The notes under the pieces were generated by a model that had not been told where the DNA came from, made no database searches, and saw only the letters and a list, made by a program, of their open reading frames with translations. This document shows, one piece after another, positions 8,902 through 22,345 of a stretch of 64,000 bases of DNA. Source of the stretch: Escarpia spicata (Eukaryota; Annelida; Polychaeta; Sabellida; Siboglinidae); assembly GCA_963995525.1 (NCBI GenBank), contig OZ023213.1, positions 20,212,853 to 20,276,852 on the forward strand, given 5' to 3'. Each line of letters begins with the position of its first letter. Position 1 is the first letter of the stretch. A program made the position numbers and the translations under genes.

Positions 8902-10470
8902 AACACCGAATCGCCCTGTAAACGATTGGTACAGATAAGAAACGATCCTAGCACCTATAGAACATAACTATATGTGCTTAAATGCCTTAAATGTTTGCAG
9001 TGATCTGTATGTTGTAATATGTGGGATTAGTGTGGCCACTATTACCTCCCATCGACGATCTCAGTTGGAATATGTTAGATTAATGTGGCCAATACATCCT
9101 CCCATCGGCGATTTCAGCGATTTTCTTACGGACGTCTTCTTACCATATAATTTCACTGCAACAAAGTTCTCAACAATAATCTCGTGTGTTTTCCAATAAC
9201 GCATGACATCTCCAGATTTCTGAGATTAGTGAGTTGTTGATTCCTCAGTTGTCAGCGTGTCATCTTCGTCTTCTTTTGCTGTTTCATCTATGGTCACGCA
9301 TGTTTCCTTTTTGTTTTACTCATGGCATACCAAGGCCATTTAGAAAGAATGTTTCTAAACGACCAGCAGAACGGATTGAAACACTATGTACTATGTAACA
9401 GTCGACTAGCTTCACAGCGTGAGTTCACATTGAGCCTTGGACTCTAACAAATCCGCTTGAAGGTTTTGGATATGTTTTTTCCCTTCACTGCATCGTTCAT
9501 GTCTACGGTACTGCTGACGTCTGAGAAATACCCCATGCATAGAAGTATTGTGCTGTCGTAATATCTGTCTTACCTACCTACCCTAATAATTGAGAGCATG
9601 TAACAGGAAACACAAATATTATTCTGAAAGGCATAAGTATGATTCATTATTCTACAGTCTTAGATGACAATAAACGGCGACTACAAGTTACAGGAAAATA
9701 CTGAGGGATATTGTTTAATCACAGTATCGATAAATGCTTAAAAAAATAGCAGCAAAATGTCTTCTACGTTATCCATTTGTATTCTACATTATCGATAACA
9801 TTTTACGATATTGATCCTTTGCTCTCGGAGTGGCAGGCAGCTTTTGGCAGGTAACAAGTCTGCTAGTCTCCACTTCAATTCGAACACCAAAATGTTTCAT
9901 TATAAGTGGAAATATGTTAGTAAGTTCTCAATGTCAACGGAAATTAGCTCAGACGAGGACAATACCATATGTGTTTGTTAGGCATTTAGAGATAAATAAA
10001 GACTTATTTTGGCTTTGCAAGCTGAGAGTGCCGTCTCCTAGCAGAACTACATCTGAATCTGGCACGGAAACGTCGCCATCTAAGGGTAGTGACACTCTTT
10101 TGGTATTTTCGACCCCTCTGGTGTCAAATTAGGTGTGCATGGCCAGCAGTGCCTTTGGTTAACAAAAAAGAAGCAATACATGTCACAATTAAACCTGAGA
10201 ACATTCATAACTGAGAAAACTTGATAACGTAGAACACATTCTTATCGAGGACGCTTATCTGTACATTAGATGTGTTGTGACGACCAGTGAAGTTGATTTA
10301 TCGTAAGACTTTTGCCGTTGGGTGATAGCCTCATATGTCTACAAATGGCTTATTTACAATGCCATCGCTTGAATCAACTCACCTCGGAATCTGACATGTT
10401 GACTGTGTGTGACGTCAACACTCCTTGCGTGCATCATTGCGCGTGCATGCATATTCGTTATACAGCTGTA
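8902..10470. other. intergenic stretch, no gene recognised
   Basis: Short open frames only, none with recognisable domains. The recurrent GATAACGTAGAAC motif suggests that decayed DNA elements occupy part of it. Confidence 0.35.
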
Positions 10471-10670
10471 CTCAGGCTGCATAATTAGTCATCCACGTGG
10501 CTGCAAGCTCAAAATGATTCGCATAAACACAATTATTTATCGGCCTTTTGCGCAGAAAATACCCAACTTATGCATAAACATGCAACAAATATGTAGCAAA
10601 CAAAGTACTTATGGAAAGCTATCATGTTTTGATACAGTACATCTCGAATGTATATTAGCTTACCAAATCC
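10471..10670 (+). repeat. dispersed repeat, copy 2
   Basis: Same family as 6412-6600: shared ggctgcataa-tcatccacgtgg start, ttgcgca and catgcaaca middle, and cttac end. A short tail (tattagcttacaaagaat) recurs again at about 10822-10840. Confidence 0.75.
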
Positions 10671-10840
10671 ACCTTGAAAAGGGGTGACATTGACCTGGAT
10701 TTATGTGCTCTCAATGTGGGAAGATGTGCCGAGGTGAGATTGGCCTGATAAGCCACCTACAAACACGTATCAAATGACGACAATCCATTCGCTACGAGAG
10801 ATCGCCGAAGAGAGAGAGATATATTAGCTTACAAAGAATC

Positions 10841-12272
<1,432 letters not shown>

Positions 12273-12562
12273 ATGTCGAGACTAGCTTCTTCTTCTTCTT
12301 CTTCTTCTTCCCCTTGCTCCCTTGCGGGGTGTGGTCCACGTCACTTGGTAGCTTCTTCTACTTTTCTTATCAGTTCTTTCCACCTGTCTCTCGTGGCCGT
12401 CCATTCATGGCTGTTCATGCAACCCTCCCCAGGTCTCGTTTTATGCTGTCGTTCCATCTGAGCCTTGGTCTTCCTCTCCTTCGTCTGCCACCCTCTTCTA
12501 CTTTCCACGCTCTTTTCGCCAGTCTGTCTTCACTCATTCTATGTACATGTCGAGACTAGCTT
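12273..12562 (-). mobile_element. 5'-truncated RTE-like LINE 3' end with 16-bp target-site duplication
   Basis: The minus strand, allowing frame shifts, encodes the C-terminus typical of RTE-type reverse transcriptases: a basic GRRRRGRPRLRW stretch, then a DRWKELIRKVEE helix and stop, followed by a short 3' UTR and a (GAA)n tail. The insertion (12289-12546) is bounded by perfect 16-bp direct repeats, ATGTCGAGACTAGCTT, at 12273-12288 and 12547-12562, the signature of target-primed reverse transcription. It is a dead, severely truncated copy. Confidence 0.85.
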
Positions 12563-12996
12563 AGCGGTGGAAATGCACAGTGGCGACGTCTCGTGAACCA
12601 TCGAGAAACCCGTTACCACGGACGTGACGTAACAATCAAAAAACAGTGCGTCATTTCCGTACGTTTTTATAGATGTATAAAGCGCGGTCCCCAGTCCACA
12701 TGACTGCTGAAGGCGTCTTAAACTTCCCCCACTGGCAGACCTTTTCACTCCAACACCATCTCGACTTCTCCGAGAAGCATCCAGCCACGCTACAATTACT
12801 GCGCGAAGGCTATGTGTGCACTCTGGATTAACCCGAACTACGACTGCACGGTGCGATAGGCAGCGAAGGAAAACATTCAACGCACTTGGAAATACCAATG
12901 GTACAGCTATTGTTGTAAGTTGACACATTATTCTAGTTTTATCATCCCTATTTATCCCAATCATCTTTAAAAACAAACACACAAATCAAGAAACTC

Positions 12997-12998
<2 letters not shown>
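12563..12998. other. unique flank, nothing recognised
   Basis: Somewhat GC-richer than its surroundings with short open frames only. Confidence 0.35.
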
Positions 12999-13074
<76 letters not shown>

Positions 13075-13102
13075 TGCGTGCGTGCGAGTGTGTGTGTGTG
13101 TT

Positions 13103-13145
<43 letters not shown>
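12999..13145. repeat. (TG)n/(CGTG)n microsatellite
   Basis: About 70 bp of pure TG repeat followed by interrupted TG and a CGTG run at the right end. Confidence 0.95.
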
Positions 13146-13844
13146 TTGACATAATCTTGGGCAAGAGCTGAACTAATCCTCTACATCCACAGAAATAATC
13201 ACCAGATCTACAATGACGCATTTGTGGTAAAGAACATATTCATCCAATATGCTGATACGGAGCACAATAGTTTGGAAGATAACTGAAACACGGGTAACAC
13301 TGTTAGGACATTGACCTCAATCACAGGCTGCAGAATAGACATAGAAATTCCACCGGTTATGTTCGTGCGACATCAAACCGCTGTCTAACCGTTAATGGAC
13401 TCAGGGCGGCTACTTTATGTCGGAATCTCTTTAGGGCGGGGGGAGGCTGTTTCAATGTTTGCTTAATAGGGAGCAGCTAGGCCCACGTGCACCTTCATTC
13501 GCTCGATGGTTAATGTTCCATAAAACATATAACAATTAGCGCGATTCACTTTTAAAAAGTTAAGTTACAACATGTATACATTTATACGTGAATTGATTGT
13601 TACTATTAAAACATAAAGCCAAAAATTTACGAACGCAGAAACTTGTACTCGGAGCACACAAACTATATCTGATGGTCGTTAAACTAGGGTTATTTCCATG
13701 AAGTTGAGTTTTGATCGTGTTTATTACTGTGCACTACAACGGATTTAACGTACCATTTACAGTTTGTTAATTCTTCCACGTGTTAGCTGCCGTGCTCCGT
13801 GTGTTACCAGAGTAATGCAATGCGTATATTACTCCACGCTATAT
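13146..13844. other. intergenic stretch, nothing recognised
   Basis: No open frame, repeat or RNA gene that I can support. Confidence 0.35.
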
Positions 13845-14080
13845 TCGATGTATTCGTGATCTTGTAACACCCTAATCCCCCACCCGCAACCTCCGATCTG
13901 CTGATCTGCGTCTGCTGTTAGTTCCGCGCTACAACCTAGAGGGCTACGGCAGGCGGGCTTTCTTTGCGTCCGGACCAACACTGTGGAACGCTTTGCCAGT
14001 CAACATTCGCCGAACAGACAGTCTGACCAGATTTAAGACTCTCCTTAAAAACTCACCTATTTAAAGTGGATTGCTTTAAC
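13845..14080 (+). mobile_element. 3' end of a Jockey/L2/CR1-type LINE reverse transcriptase
   Basis: The plus-strand frame from about 13890 encodes the conserved LINE C-terminal block: VPRYN, GRRAFFASGPTLWNALP, then R-x-x-x-x-L-x-x-F-K-x-x-L-K-T-H-LF. This block is standard at the end of Jockey/L2/CR1-group ORF2 proteins. Upstream similarity decays at about 13845. It is a 5'-truncated, non-functional copy. Confidence 0.75.
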
Positions 14081-14316
14081 TAAAAACAGTGTTGTAGGAC
14101 ATCTTGTATGAACATGTGTTTTAAAAACTGTTTTATTTACTGTTTTTTTAATTTTTTTTATTGTTATTATATAATATAATACTTTACTTATTTTGAGCAT
14201 ATAACAACATAATTCATTTGAATTACATAAAATATGCATACTTTTTATATTTTAATATAATATTATTTTACAAGGATTATATATTTCTTAAACATTGCAT
14301 ATAAATCCACGTACAT

Positions 14317-14317
<1 letters not shown>

Positions 14318-14363
<46 letters not shown>

Positions 14364-14366
14364 TAC

Positions 14367-14417
<51 letters not shown>
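14318..14417. repeat. (TA)n microsatellite
   Basis: About 100 bp of TA repeat with two TACATA interruptions. Confidence 0.95.
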
Positions 14418-14422
<5 letters not shown>

Positions 14423-14882
14423 GGCGCTTTAGAAATGTTGGTAAATAATAATAATATTGAGGGATCCTAGCCTTACTACATGCGAAGATGGCCAGATACA
14501 TTCTACAGAACCTAGCGTACAGTGACTAGGAGTGGTATGCAGAATCGCACGACATTACAGGCAAATTGTTTTGCATACACTCGTGTCTGTAGGGTACTGT
14601 ACTTTTCGTAGCAATAACTTTTTTAAATAATGAGTTGACTGATAGCTTGTAACTGTTCTGCGCATTTGTTCCATAATTTCGTAATTTGTTGTTCTGTCCA
14701 CAAAGCTGTTGCTCGTGCATATTACGACTTGACAGAAGTAAACATAATATTATGTTTCATACGAAATTGGGTTGATCGATTTCTGTTTTGTTTTCAACCG
14801 CAACGCGCCGGTTTGCAGAAGGACACACGATTTAGGACACCACACAGTATGGGCGGGGTCACTGTCTTAACATGGTTGTGTC
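14418..14882. other. unique stretch, nothing recognised
   Basis: Short frames only. Confidence 0.3.
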
Positions 14883-15045
14883 GAGGGCGGTGGCTCAGTG
14901 CCTAGATCATCGGACTCTCAATCAAGAGAAACCGAGTTGGAATCCTGTTATGTGCGCTGCCGTGTCGAACTTTTGGCAAGTTCGTTCACGCTACGTTGCT
15001 CCAGTTCACTCGCTGCATTAATGAGTACCTGGCTATACGCAGTGA
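14883..15045 (+). mobile_element. tRNA-derived SINE, copy 2
   Basis: Same family and orientation as 8484-8640. Box A is TGGCTCAGTGCC from 14891. Box B is degenerate (GAGTTGGAATCC). The body ends at the shared atgagtacctggctata. It is older or more diverged than copy 1. Confidence 0.82.
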
Positions 15046-15227
15046 TAGGGTAAGTCCTTAGATACTGTAACCCCTAAAGAGAAATGGCTATCATTTGACG
15101 ATAAAACAAAGAAGGATCTGCTAACAAAGTTTGATCGAAGGCAAATATATCAAAGTACCGTCACGAAAAACTGTATGATTGTATCTCCTTAATTTTGGAG
15201 ACAGAGCAAAAATTTAAAAATTATGTC

Positions 15228-15331
15228 AATGGTCCAATATCAAAACCCTATCATTAATATTGTACCAGATGGTTTCCAATATTGTACCAGCTGGTTCAAT
15301 ATTAAAACCTGTAATTTCATATTGGACCATT
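15228..15331. repeat. short palindromic element (MITE-like)
   Basis: Perfect 13-bp terminal inverted repeats AATGGTCCAATAT (15228-15240) and ATATTGGACCATT (15319-15331). Inside are direct repeats of a CAATATTGTACCAG-like motif. The 104-bp unit would fold as an imperfect hairpin. Confidence 0.65.
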
Positions 15332-16204
15332 TTCAAGACTCACAGAGAAAACAATAAAAAGGCAGTTTCATAACTTTTATAATCACGCTTTTAATTGTGA
15401 ATTAAAAGAAAATGAAGTTATATTCAATTTTGAAGCCATTTCTGTGGAGAAAAAAATTATTTTCCACTCCCACACCTAAGCAAAACAAACTAACATTCGC
15501 TGCTCCAAGACTGTCGACTTTAAAAGCTGGCATCTGCCGTTGTCAAAGACTTCAAATCTGGAATTTGATGTTGTGCACAGTATCTTTTGGCTGCCTATAT
15601 ATTACACTTTGATAATGTATTTATAAGATCACAATATACAAATATTAAATAAAACTGAACAAAAATCTTCCAAAAAGCCGTCTTTACCTCACGTTTACGT
15701 GGGAAATATGCAGAAAATGTAGCGACAGTGAAAATAAGTTTGGCTGCTGTTTAGTCAAGGCTTAATTTGCACACATCACAAACAAACTGTGCTCCGGGAT
15801 TTCCTGCACAGAGAAAATGAACCCATCTACTGCACACCTGGCACTGTATCATATCCTCTTTACATGTCACATAAGGAGCAATACGAAGTATTTTCACTGT
15901 TGCCGTTTTCATTGCATTGTTTTAGTACATTTCGCTACATTGGTATTGTTTTTGTTGTGTTTCTCTTCTTTCAATTAAAGGAAACTACCGTCTTTTTTAT
16001 TTTATTTTACTTCATCAGTGCCCTTCTTCATTGTCTTGTCGAGAGACATCTGGTATGGGCTTGCGGTTAGGATTTCAGCTTTCGTCTTTCTAAACATCGC
16101 TTCAGGAGACTAGGTTGCCTGACCGGCAGAGCAGCTACTTCTACAACTGGCACTCGCCTGGGTGATTGGAAGTTATGATCCCCTTCGTAGATAGGATGCT
16201 TACA
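15332..16204. other. AT-rich stretch, nothing recognised
   Basis: No supported gene. Confidence 0.3.
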
Positions 16205-16450
16205 ACTGTTGTGGGCTGAAGAAGAAGGCATACCACTTTGGTCAGTGAGAGTAGACGGCTGCGTACTGTCGTAAGAAGTAAAGGAAGGCTACCCAGGCTT
16301 GTGAGGGGTGAAAGGCTGCCCACTTTCCTCAGAAGACGTGGAAGTCTGCCCATTCATGTCGGAGGAGGTAGAAGTCTGCCCGGTCTGGTTGAAGAAGGTA
16401 GAAGGCTGCCCTCTCTGGTCGGAGGAGGTTGAAGACAGCCCGAAGAGCAG
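16205..16450 (+). repeat. 30-bp minisatellite, about 8 units
   Basis: Eight degenerate 30-bp units built on gaagtctgcccNNNNNgtcggaggaggta. The last four remain open on the plus strand and would encode a decapeptide (E-V-E-x-C-P-x-x-S-E type). An in-frame stop precedes them and no splice context is evident. It may be non-coding or the remains of a coding repeat. Confidence 0.8.
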
Positions 16451-18858
16451 TAATAAAATTATTATTTGTCACTCAGACAGAAAAATATGTGTAATAAATA
16501 CACATACGTTGCATTAACATTAAGTGCAGCTGCGCAAGTCAAAAAAGTTTAAATAACCAAAATATAAATAATTAATAACTGGACTTCTGTAATAAAGACG
16601 TTTAAAATAATTAACAATGACGATTACAATTTACAACATGCGATCTTCCCTGTTTACTGACGAGTGCTGCGTGACAACCGATCGAGTGAGAAAAAGGCCG
16701 GCCGTGAGCGGATACAATTTCACAGGCGACACACCATTAACTTGTAACTTTGTCTTTCATCGACGCTTGCACTCGTTGTTGTATGAGAAACCCGGCACCC
16801 ACCTGCAGTCTACTGAACCTGTTGATTTTCCTTGAAATTTAACATTCCGTGTGGTGTAGTTTACCCAAAATTGTAATGAAAACGCCATGCCTGTAATCGA
16901 ACGAGCGATAATTCCGGACAACGAAGTGGGCTCCGGAAGTGTATAATCTCGTTAACTATCGCATCAAAACGGACCGGAAACGAGAATCACTTGCGTCCCC
17001 TATTACATTACCATGTCTGCGTGACATCTCATAAATCAAACTTTTCCGCATACAGTTGTCACTTTAGAAACTTTGCTTTATGTTTTTGTCATAAAGAAAC
17101 ACTTTTGTGGCCAGAATTTCAACAAAATACACGATCGCACCACGTGTTTGGCATCCATTTGTATGGCTTGACGGAGCTTTTGCTAGGCAACATGATGGAT
17201 AGGTCAATTGGTAGATCATGGGTCGATAGTTCAAGGAAGCGAGCAAACAGTGGAAAGATGAGAGTGTACCTCTGTGTGTCCGGGCCCATAGCCAGGTGGT
17301 TCACGTGAACCTCCTTTTTGTGAATCCCCTTTCTCCAAAATGTGAACCCCACTCGAATGTCATCTTTAAAATGTAAACCCCTAATTGTATATTTAATATA
17401 ATTCCATGTTTCTCAATAGCTGCAGGATGTTGTTCAAACATTATTAGGTATGCCAAGGAAGCCTGGTTTGGAAAAAAAGTTAATGAAAGAACCTTTATCT
17501 ATTAAGTGATTCATTTGTGAATTAATGGGAAGCCTGGCTGTGGGGTCTTTCCCAATGCCTTGTGTGAAAAAGGCAGGTCTTAGGTCGGTTACTCCAAACA
17601 GCCCAATCCTGGGCTAACGCAGGAATCTGTGGTGCCATCCAATTAGCCACACAGCAAAATGTCACACTATCCCATGGCCTTCTGCTAATTAACTCGTGGG
17701 ATAACAAATATAAAAGAAGCCAATTTTACACCAAATGTAAATGACTCCTAATTGTAGTAACTCACAGGTGACTGATGCCGATAAAATCCTGGTGGATGAA
17801 AGTGATGACGATGATTTAGCAATTAGGAGCACAGAAACAATGAATTAGGACATATAAAAATAATTCCTGGTTTCTCATCAGAACTCTTTTAATACGTAAA
17901 TGAGTGGTGCGGTCTTTTAGTTTGAGTATGCTGATTAGGGTAACTATTGCCTGTCGAGGCTATTCTCAACAATCTACAACGATGTGTAGCGAGAGTATTT
18001 CTTTCAAGCTGCAAACCCGTAGACAAATTCATCTGGCTTGACACAAATCATAGTTTTCAATGAATATCATTGCGCTGGAACACGTATTTCAATTAATATT
18101 TATATTTAAACAATGAAAATAAAGTTTAACGGTAACTATTTTAAATGCGCGTGCTGCATGATGAGAAAACGGTAGTTGTGTGGCTGTATGGTTGTCGAAA
18201 TCCTGTGGTTGCTAGTTGCATGTTTATAGATCTCAGAAAGGGGAGCTTTATCTCGGATGAGGAGGCAAGAATGTTTGAAGGGCCTTTATTCTCAATTATT
18301 ACGTTCATTTTGTGTTTCGTATAGTTGTACACAAATACAGTTAACGTTTCCTGCAGTCAGTGTGGCGTAGAGGTTCTGGTATTAGACTATTTGGTACCTA
18401 GAATTTCATTCAAATTCCACAAGACAACTTTTTATAATCTAGCTTCTATAGAAATATATATATATATTTATGGTATATGTTTTACAAAGGTTTGTTAAAT
18501 CACTAACTTAATTCTGTTTTTGAATAAATTATGGAACATTTGCACTGCAGATCAGACAAATATAATTTAGTAATTGACTGAAAACCGTTATTGTAAATGT
18601 CACGAAATTGTATCACTTTAAGTATTTATTCTAAAAAAATAACTTGGACGTACACACCCACACTTCTTTGAGCCTTGTTTTCATTATATTAATATGAATA
18701 TATTCAAAATAACTGCGCACACGACGAAGGGTTTCGAGTAAATAATTAAGTTATGTTACATATAATATACTATCACTGTGTGTGCTTTTGTGAATAAAAT
18801 TTGACGTAAATTGGGCTTAATCTACAAAGAAATGGGACAAATCTCCACGGACCTATGG
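16451..18858. other. intergenic stretch, no gene recognised
   Basis: About 2.4 kb with scattered short frames. I see no domain, LINE remnant or RNA gene. Confidence 0.35.
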
Positions 18859-19600
18859 AATCGCTCACTAGATCATGGCAGGTCAGGTGGTCATAATAAA
18901 ACTAATTTCAACCAACCGTGGCTCGTGTTACATGCAATGTTTAAGAAGTAGATGCAGTTATTCGAATACATAATATCGCTCAGCTGCTCGTGCTAATGGG
19001 CGAACGAGTCATTATATATTGGGATTCCCAGAAGTCGTTTATCCGTCTTCAAATTGGGACGGGTATTTGCGCTGTTCTCACAGGTGATGCAGTCGCGACT
19101 GGCGAAATCAATTACTAATTAACTAGTTTGACTTAGCTAACTTCCGCACTTCGCGTAGGAGATCAGGCAGGGCTAGTTTTGCATAATAAACAGCCCTGGC
19201 GAAGTGCGGAAGTTTTACCATGGTTTATTACAGTGAATACCATATTCTACTATGATTTACTATGGTGAAAGCATGGTAAAATGCAATAGACTATGGTTTA
19301 CTATAATTCACCATGATTTACTATAGATGTATGGTGGTTTACCATAATAATCTGTAGTACATTTTTAGCAGGGAGAACAGCGCAAATACCCGGCCACTTT
19401 GAAGACGGATAAACGACTTCTGGGAATCCCAATATATAATGACCAGTTCGCCCATTAGCACGAGCAGCTGACCGGTATTGTGTATTCGAATAATTGCTTC
19501 TACTTCCTAAACATTGCATGTAACACCAGCCACGGTTGTTTTAAATTAGTTTTATTATGACCACCTGACCTGCCGAGATCCACAAATCTAGTGAGCGATT
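18859..19600. mobile_element. foldback element with about 225-bp inverted arms
   Basis: The left arm (18859-19079) and right arm (19373-19600) are inverted copies of each other at high identity. They run from the ATCGCTCACTAGAT end inward to GCGCTGTTCTC. The 293-bp centre has its own 16-bp perfect inverted repeat (AACTTCCGCACTTCGC, 19139-19154 and 19199-19214). A run of degenerate TTTACTATGGT/ACCATGGTTTA motifs follows (19212-19345). No protein is encoded. It resembles foldback or long-TIR non-autonomous DNA elements. Confidence 0.8.
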
Positions 19601-19606
19601 TCTTAG

Positions 19607-19817
19607 GCTGAGCTTAAATTCAGAGTTTCGCAAAGCGATCAGCCAGGGGATACTGCTGGCTGGCACTGACGTAATCAGCAGCAGCGACCCCTGGCGCGCG
19701 AGGATGGGCTAGCTCCCTGGAGTCTGTATTGGGAAAACGTGAATCCCTTTGTGAAAATCCGGCTACGGGTAGCTGGTCTCAGCATCCTCGCGCGCTAGTC
19801 GGACGATAAGCTCAGCC
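19607..19817. mobile_element. MITE-like element abutting the foldback
   Basis: 11-bp perfect inverted ends, GGCTGAGCTTA (19607-19617) and TAAGCTCAGCC (19807-19817). A second inverted pair around GCGCGCGAGGATG (about 19695) and CATCCTCGCGCGC (about 19781) lies inside. It has no coding capacity. Confidence 0.6.
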
Positions 19818-19837
19818 AAATTCCGGTGGTTTGGGAA

Positions 19838-20090
19838 GTACACGTAGTTAGGTATTTGAATACACAATACTGCTCAGTGGCACGTGAGAATGGTCGAATG
19901 GGTAATTATATAGGAATTTATGGAACTGGAGCGCTTCGTCTTGGAATTGGGGCACTAGTCGGACGGGTTTCTGCACTGTATGCACGGGTGATACGGCGAA
20001 GTGAATAATGAGTTTGATTCAGCAGACTTCCATACAATGCGTAGGAGATCTGTCAGGGGTAGTGTACATAGTCACATCCCTGGCTGGCGA
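19838..20090 (+). repeat. third, diverged copy of the foldback arm
   Basis: It follows the left arm and centre of 18859-19200 in the same orientation (gtatttgaatacacaatactgctcag..., then gcgtaggagatctg-caggg, then the catccctggctggcgaggatgg block), with many substitutions. Confidence 0.65.
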
Positions 20091-20145
20091 GGATGGGTCT
20101 CACTGGAGACAGACTTAGTGTGTGAAATAAATAAAGATGCGATTT

Positions 20146-20200
20146 CACACCAGATGGCGCCACCTAACTGGTTGTTAAATCATGCACTAGGTGGCGCCAC
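20146..20200 (+). promoter_or_regulatory. paired CTCF-like motifs
   Basis: ACACCAGATGGCGCCA (20147-20162) and GCACTAGGTGGCGCCA (20184-20199) match the CTCF core pattern CCANNAG(G/A)(G/T)GGC(G/A). They lie in the same orientation about 37 bp apart. The GGCGCC core is palindromic. A related site is at 55462-55482. Binding is not shown by sequence alone. Confidence 0.35.
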
Positions 20201-22014
20201 ATGTTTCAATATGCCCTAAGGCTAAGTAGCGTGAGAGTGTGTGCAAGTTTCAAACTAATAGATTTGTATAATTTTATAATAGAAAGATTATCGCAAATGT
20301 AGCAACATTTCTGGCCGTTACAATTTCAGTATATTTTGTTCAAATGAGTACAGAGCACATTCTTTGCAGCCTATCAGTTTTCTTATTTAAAAAATACACA
20401 TTGATTTCGCATTTCTGTCATGGTAATCCAAAAGGCTGTGATGTAAAACAGGTAAATGCACAGGCACAACCACACAGACTGAAAGAAAGCAAACCGAATG
20501 ACAAATGCTGCAGGGAACTGCCACTTGGTGTTTAGTGATGTTACTTTTGGTTTGACGATTTGATATATATTGAGCCAAATCACTAAAAAAATTGGTCGTT
20601 AAAAATGATAACTTAATAATGCAGCTACAATTGTGATGTTTAGATCTTGGGCAGTTTGCAATCAGATGTGAAACGAATGTTTTGTCAGAAGGCAATAGAA
20701 CAAAGTAGTGGGACATAAATCAGAAGTCAATAGTTTGGGTGTTTTCCCTTACAAACTAATAGATTCCAGAGGATGGGCAAATTTTGCTAATACAGTAAAC
20801 CTCAGTAAAACCTCACCTCAGTAATACAGCCACCTCACAATTAAGGTTGCCATAGGACAGTCCCAAATAATCTCTTTATCAGTAAAGTATAGGAAACCAG
20901 TCTCGCTAATATGGTCACCTCACCATTGAGGTCACTTTTATCCAGTCCGAAGGGAATCCCAATAGTAAGGTTCCTCTGCATAAACAAGTAATAAAAACAA
21001 ACCATTTCAAACTTGGCCATCTCAGTGACAAACTATGTCTATCATCTGAAGTTTATTGTGATGTCGCACATATCTAGACACAAACACATAGCTTTTTCAC
21101 CAATTCAATTAGTATTTACAAGCCACCAAACCACTCTCTCTTCTCAAACCACTCTGACCTTTGTACATAACATCTAATGATGTGGGTATTGGCAACAGAT
21201 CCATACGAATGCTTGAACATGGCCGAGAATAAACTCAGACAAAGGAACAGCGGTGTTTTTGACAGTAACAAGACCCAAGTAAATGTGTATACAATATATT
21301 CAATTATTATTACACGTAAGGCAAGTTTTGTCAACACAACTGTGAAATCTTTGTATGTACAATCCTGTGCCATGGCATGTATTACTTGAGCAACATTTGA
21401 AACAGAATAATAACCTAGGTAAAATAAGGTTTAATCTTGAACTGATTCTGCCAAAGCAGCAAGACTATTTCCACTTCATCTCGAGCATTCGGTATTACAC
21501 TTTGCCAACATACCACACTCTACGTTCAAATTTACAACTTATTTCCTTGTGAAACACTGCACAAACATAAACAACAGCCACAGAACAATTCATACAACAT
21601 AAATAAGATAATAATAATCATTCTCTTCGTTCAGTCATAACTAGGACGAATCGACATAAATTGCATACCTCAATAAATTACTTACAGGCTACTCTTAAAA
21701 ATAGGGGATCCATTAATTACCGACATACAGATTTGTTTACATGATGGCCTGAAATTAGCTCATTATTTACATCATCGGACATCTAGACTTGCCGAAACCA
21801 GCCGCTCCGATATGCATGTCTGCCGGTTCGACGCAGACATCAGCACACTCTGATAGCAGGTTTGTGAACATTCTCAATGAAACTAGATTCGCAACTTGAT
21901 CATCACCCGTCTTTGAGGAGTTTCAAAACCAAGTAGTTTCAACAGGCCCTGAATTAAAGGTGAAATTGATCAAATGCATTAACCATTCTCACACATTTTC
22001 GCTGTATCAGATGC
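20201..22014. other. flank and probable 3' UTR of the Spinster-type gene
   Basis: AT-rich. A minus-strand AATAAA (plus-strand TTTATT at about 21051-21056) could be a distal poly(A) signal for the gene that stops at 22700. Otherwise nothing is recognised. Confidence 0.3.
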
Positions 22015-22345
22015 TATGTTCCATGCTGATGAACACAAAACTACACCCGCATTCATGTCCCATGTTGACGACGATGCATTGATGAACATGAAACTCAACC
22101 TGCAGTGATGTTCCATATTGACAACAATACGTTGATGAACATGAAACTTCACCCGCAGTAATGTTCCATGTTGATGATGATGCATTGATAAACACCAAAC
22201 TTATCCCGCAGTAACGTTCTATGTTGATGACGATGCACTGATGAATATAAAGCAATCTGCAGTAATGTTCCATATCGACAACGATGCACTGATGAACATA
22301 AAACAACATGCAGTAATGTTCCATGTTGACCATAATGCATTAACT
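22015..22345. repeat. 53-bp minisatellite, about 6 units
   Basis: Units start at about 22056, 22109, 22162, 22215, 22266 and 22317 (spacing 53, 53, 53, 51, 51 bp). They share tgttccatgttgacNacgatgcaNtgatgaacat plus a variable tail. The array lies within 700 bp downstream of the stop codon of the minus-strand transporter gene, so it may be transcribed in its 3' UTR. It has no spacer diversity and is not CRISPR-like. Confidence 0.85.

Noticed and set aside
16308..16517. Plus-strand frame with decapeptide repeats (CP-x-x-S-E-E-V-E)
   Set aside because: Only half of the 30-bp array is open, a stop precedes it, and there is no start ATG or splice context. Kept as a repeat only.
20800..20960. Tigger-like end (AGTAAACCTCAGTAAAACCTC)
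   Set aside because: No matching inverted end was found nearby, so I cannot define an element.
22015..22345. CRISPR-like regular spacing of repeats
   Set aside because: The whole 53-bp unit repeats, with no unique spacers, in an intron-containing eukaryotic locus. It is a minisatellite.
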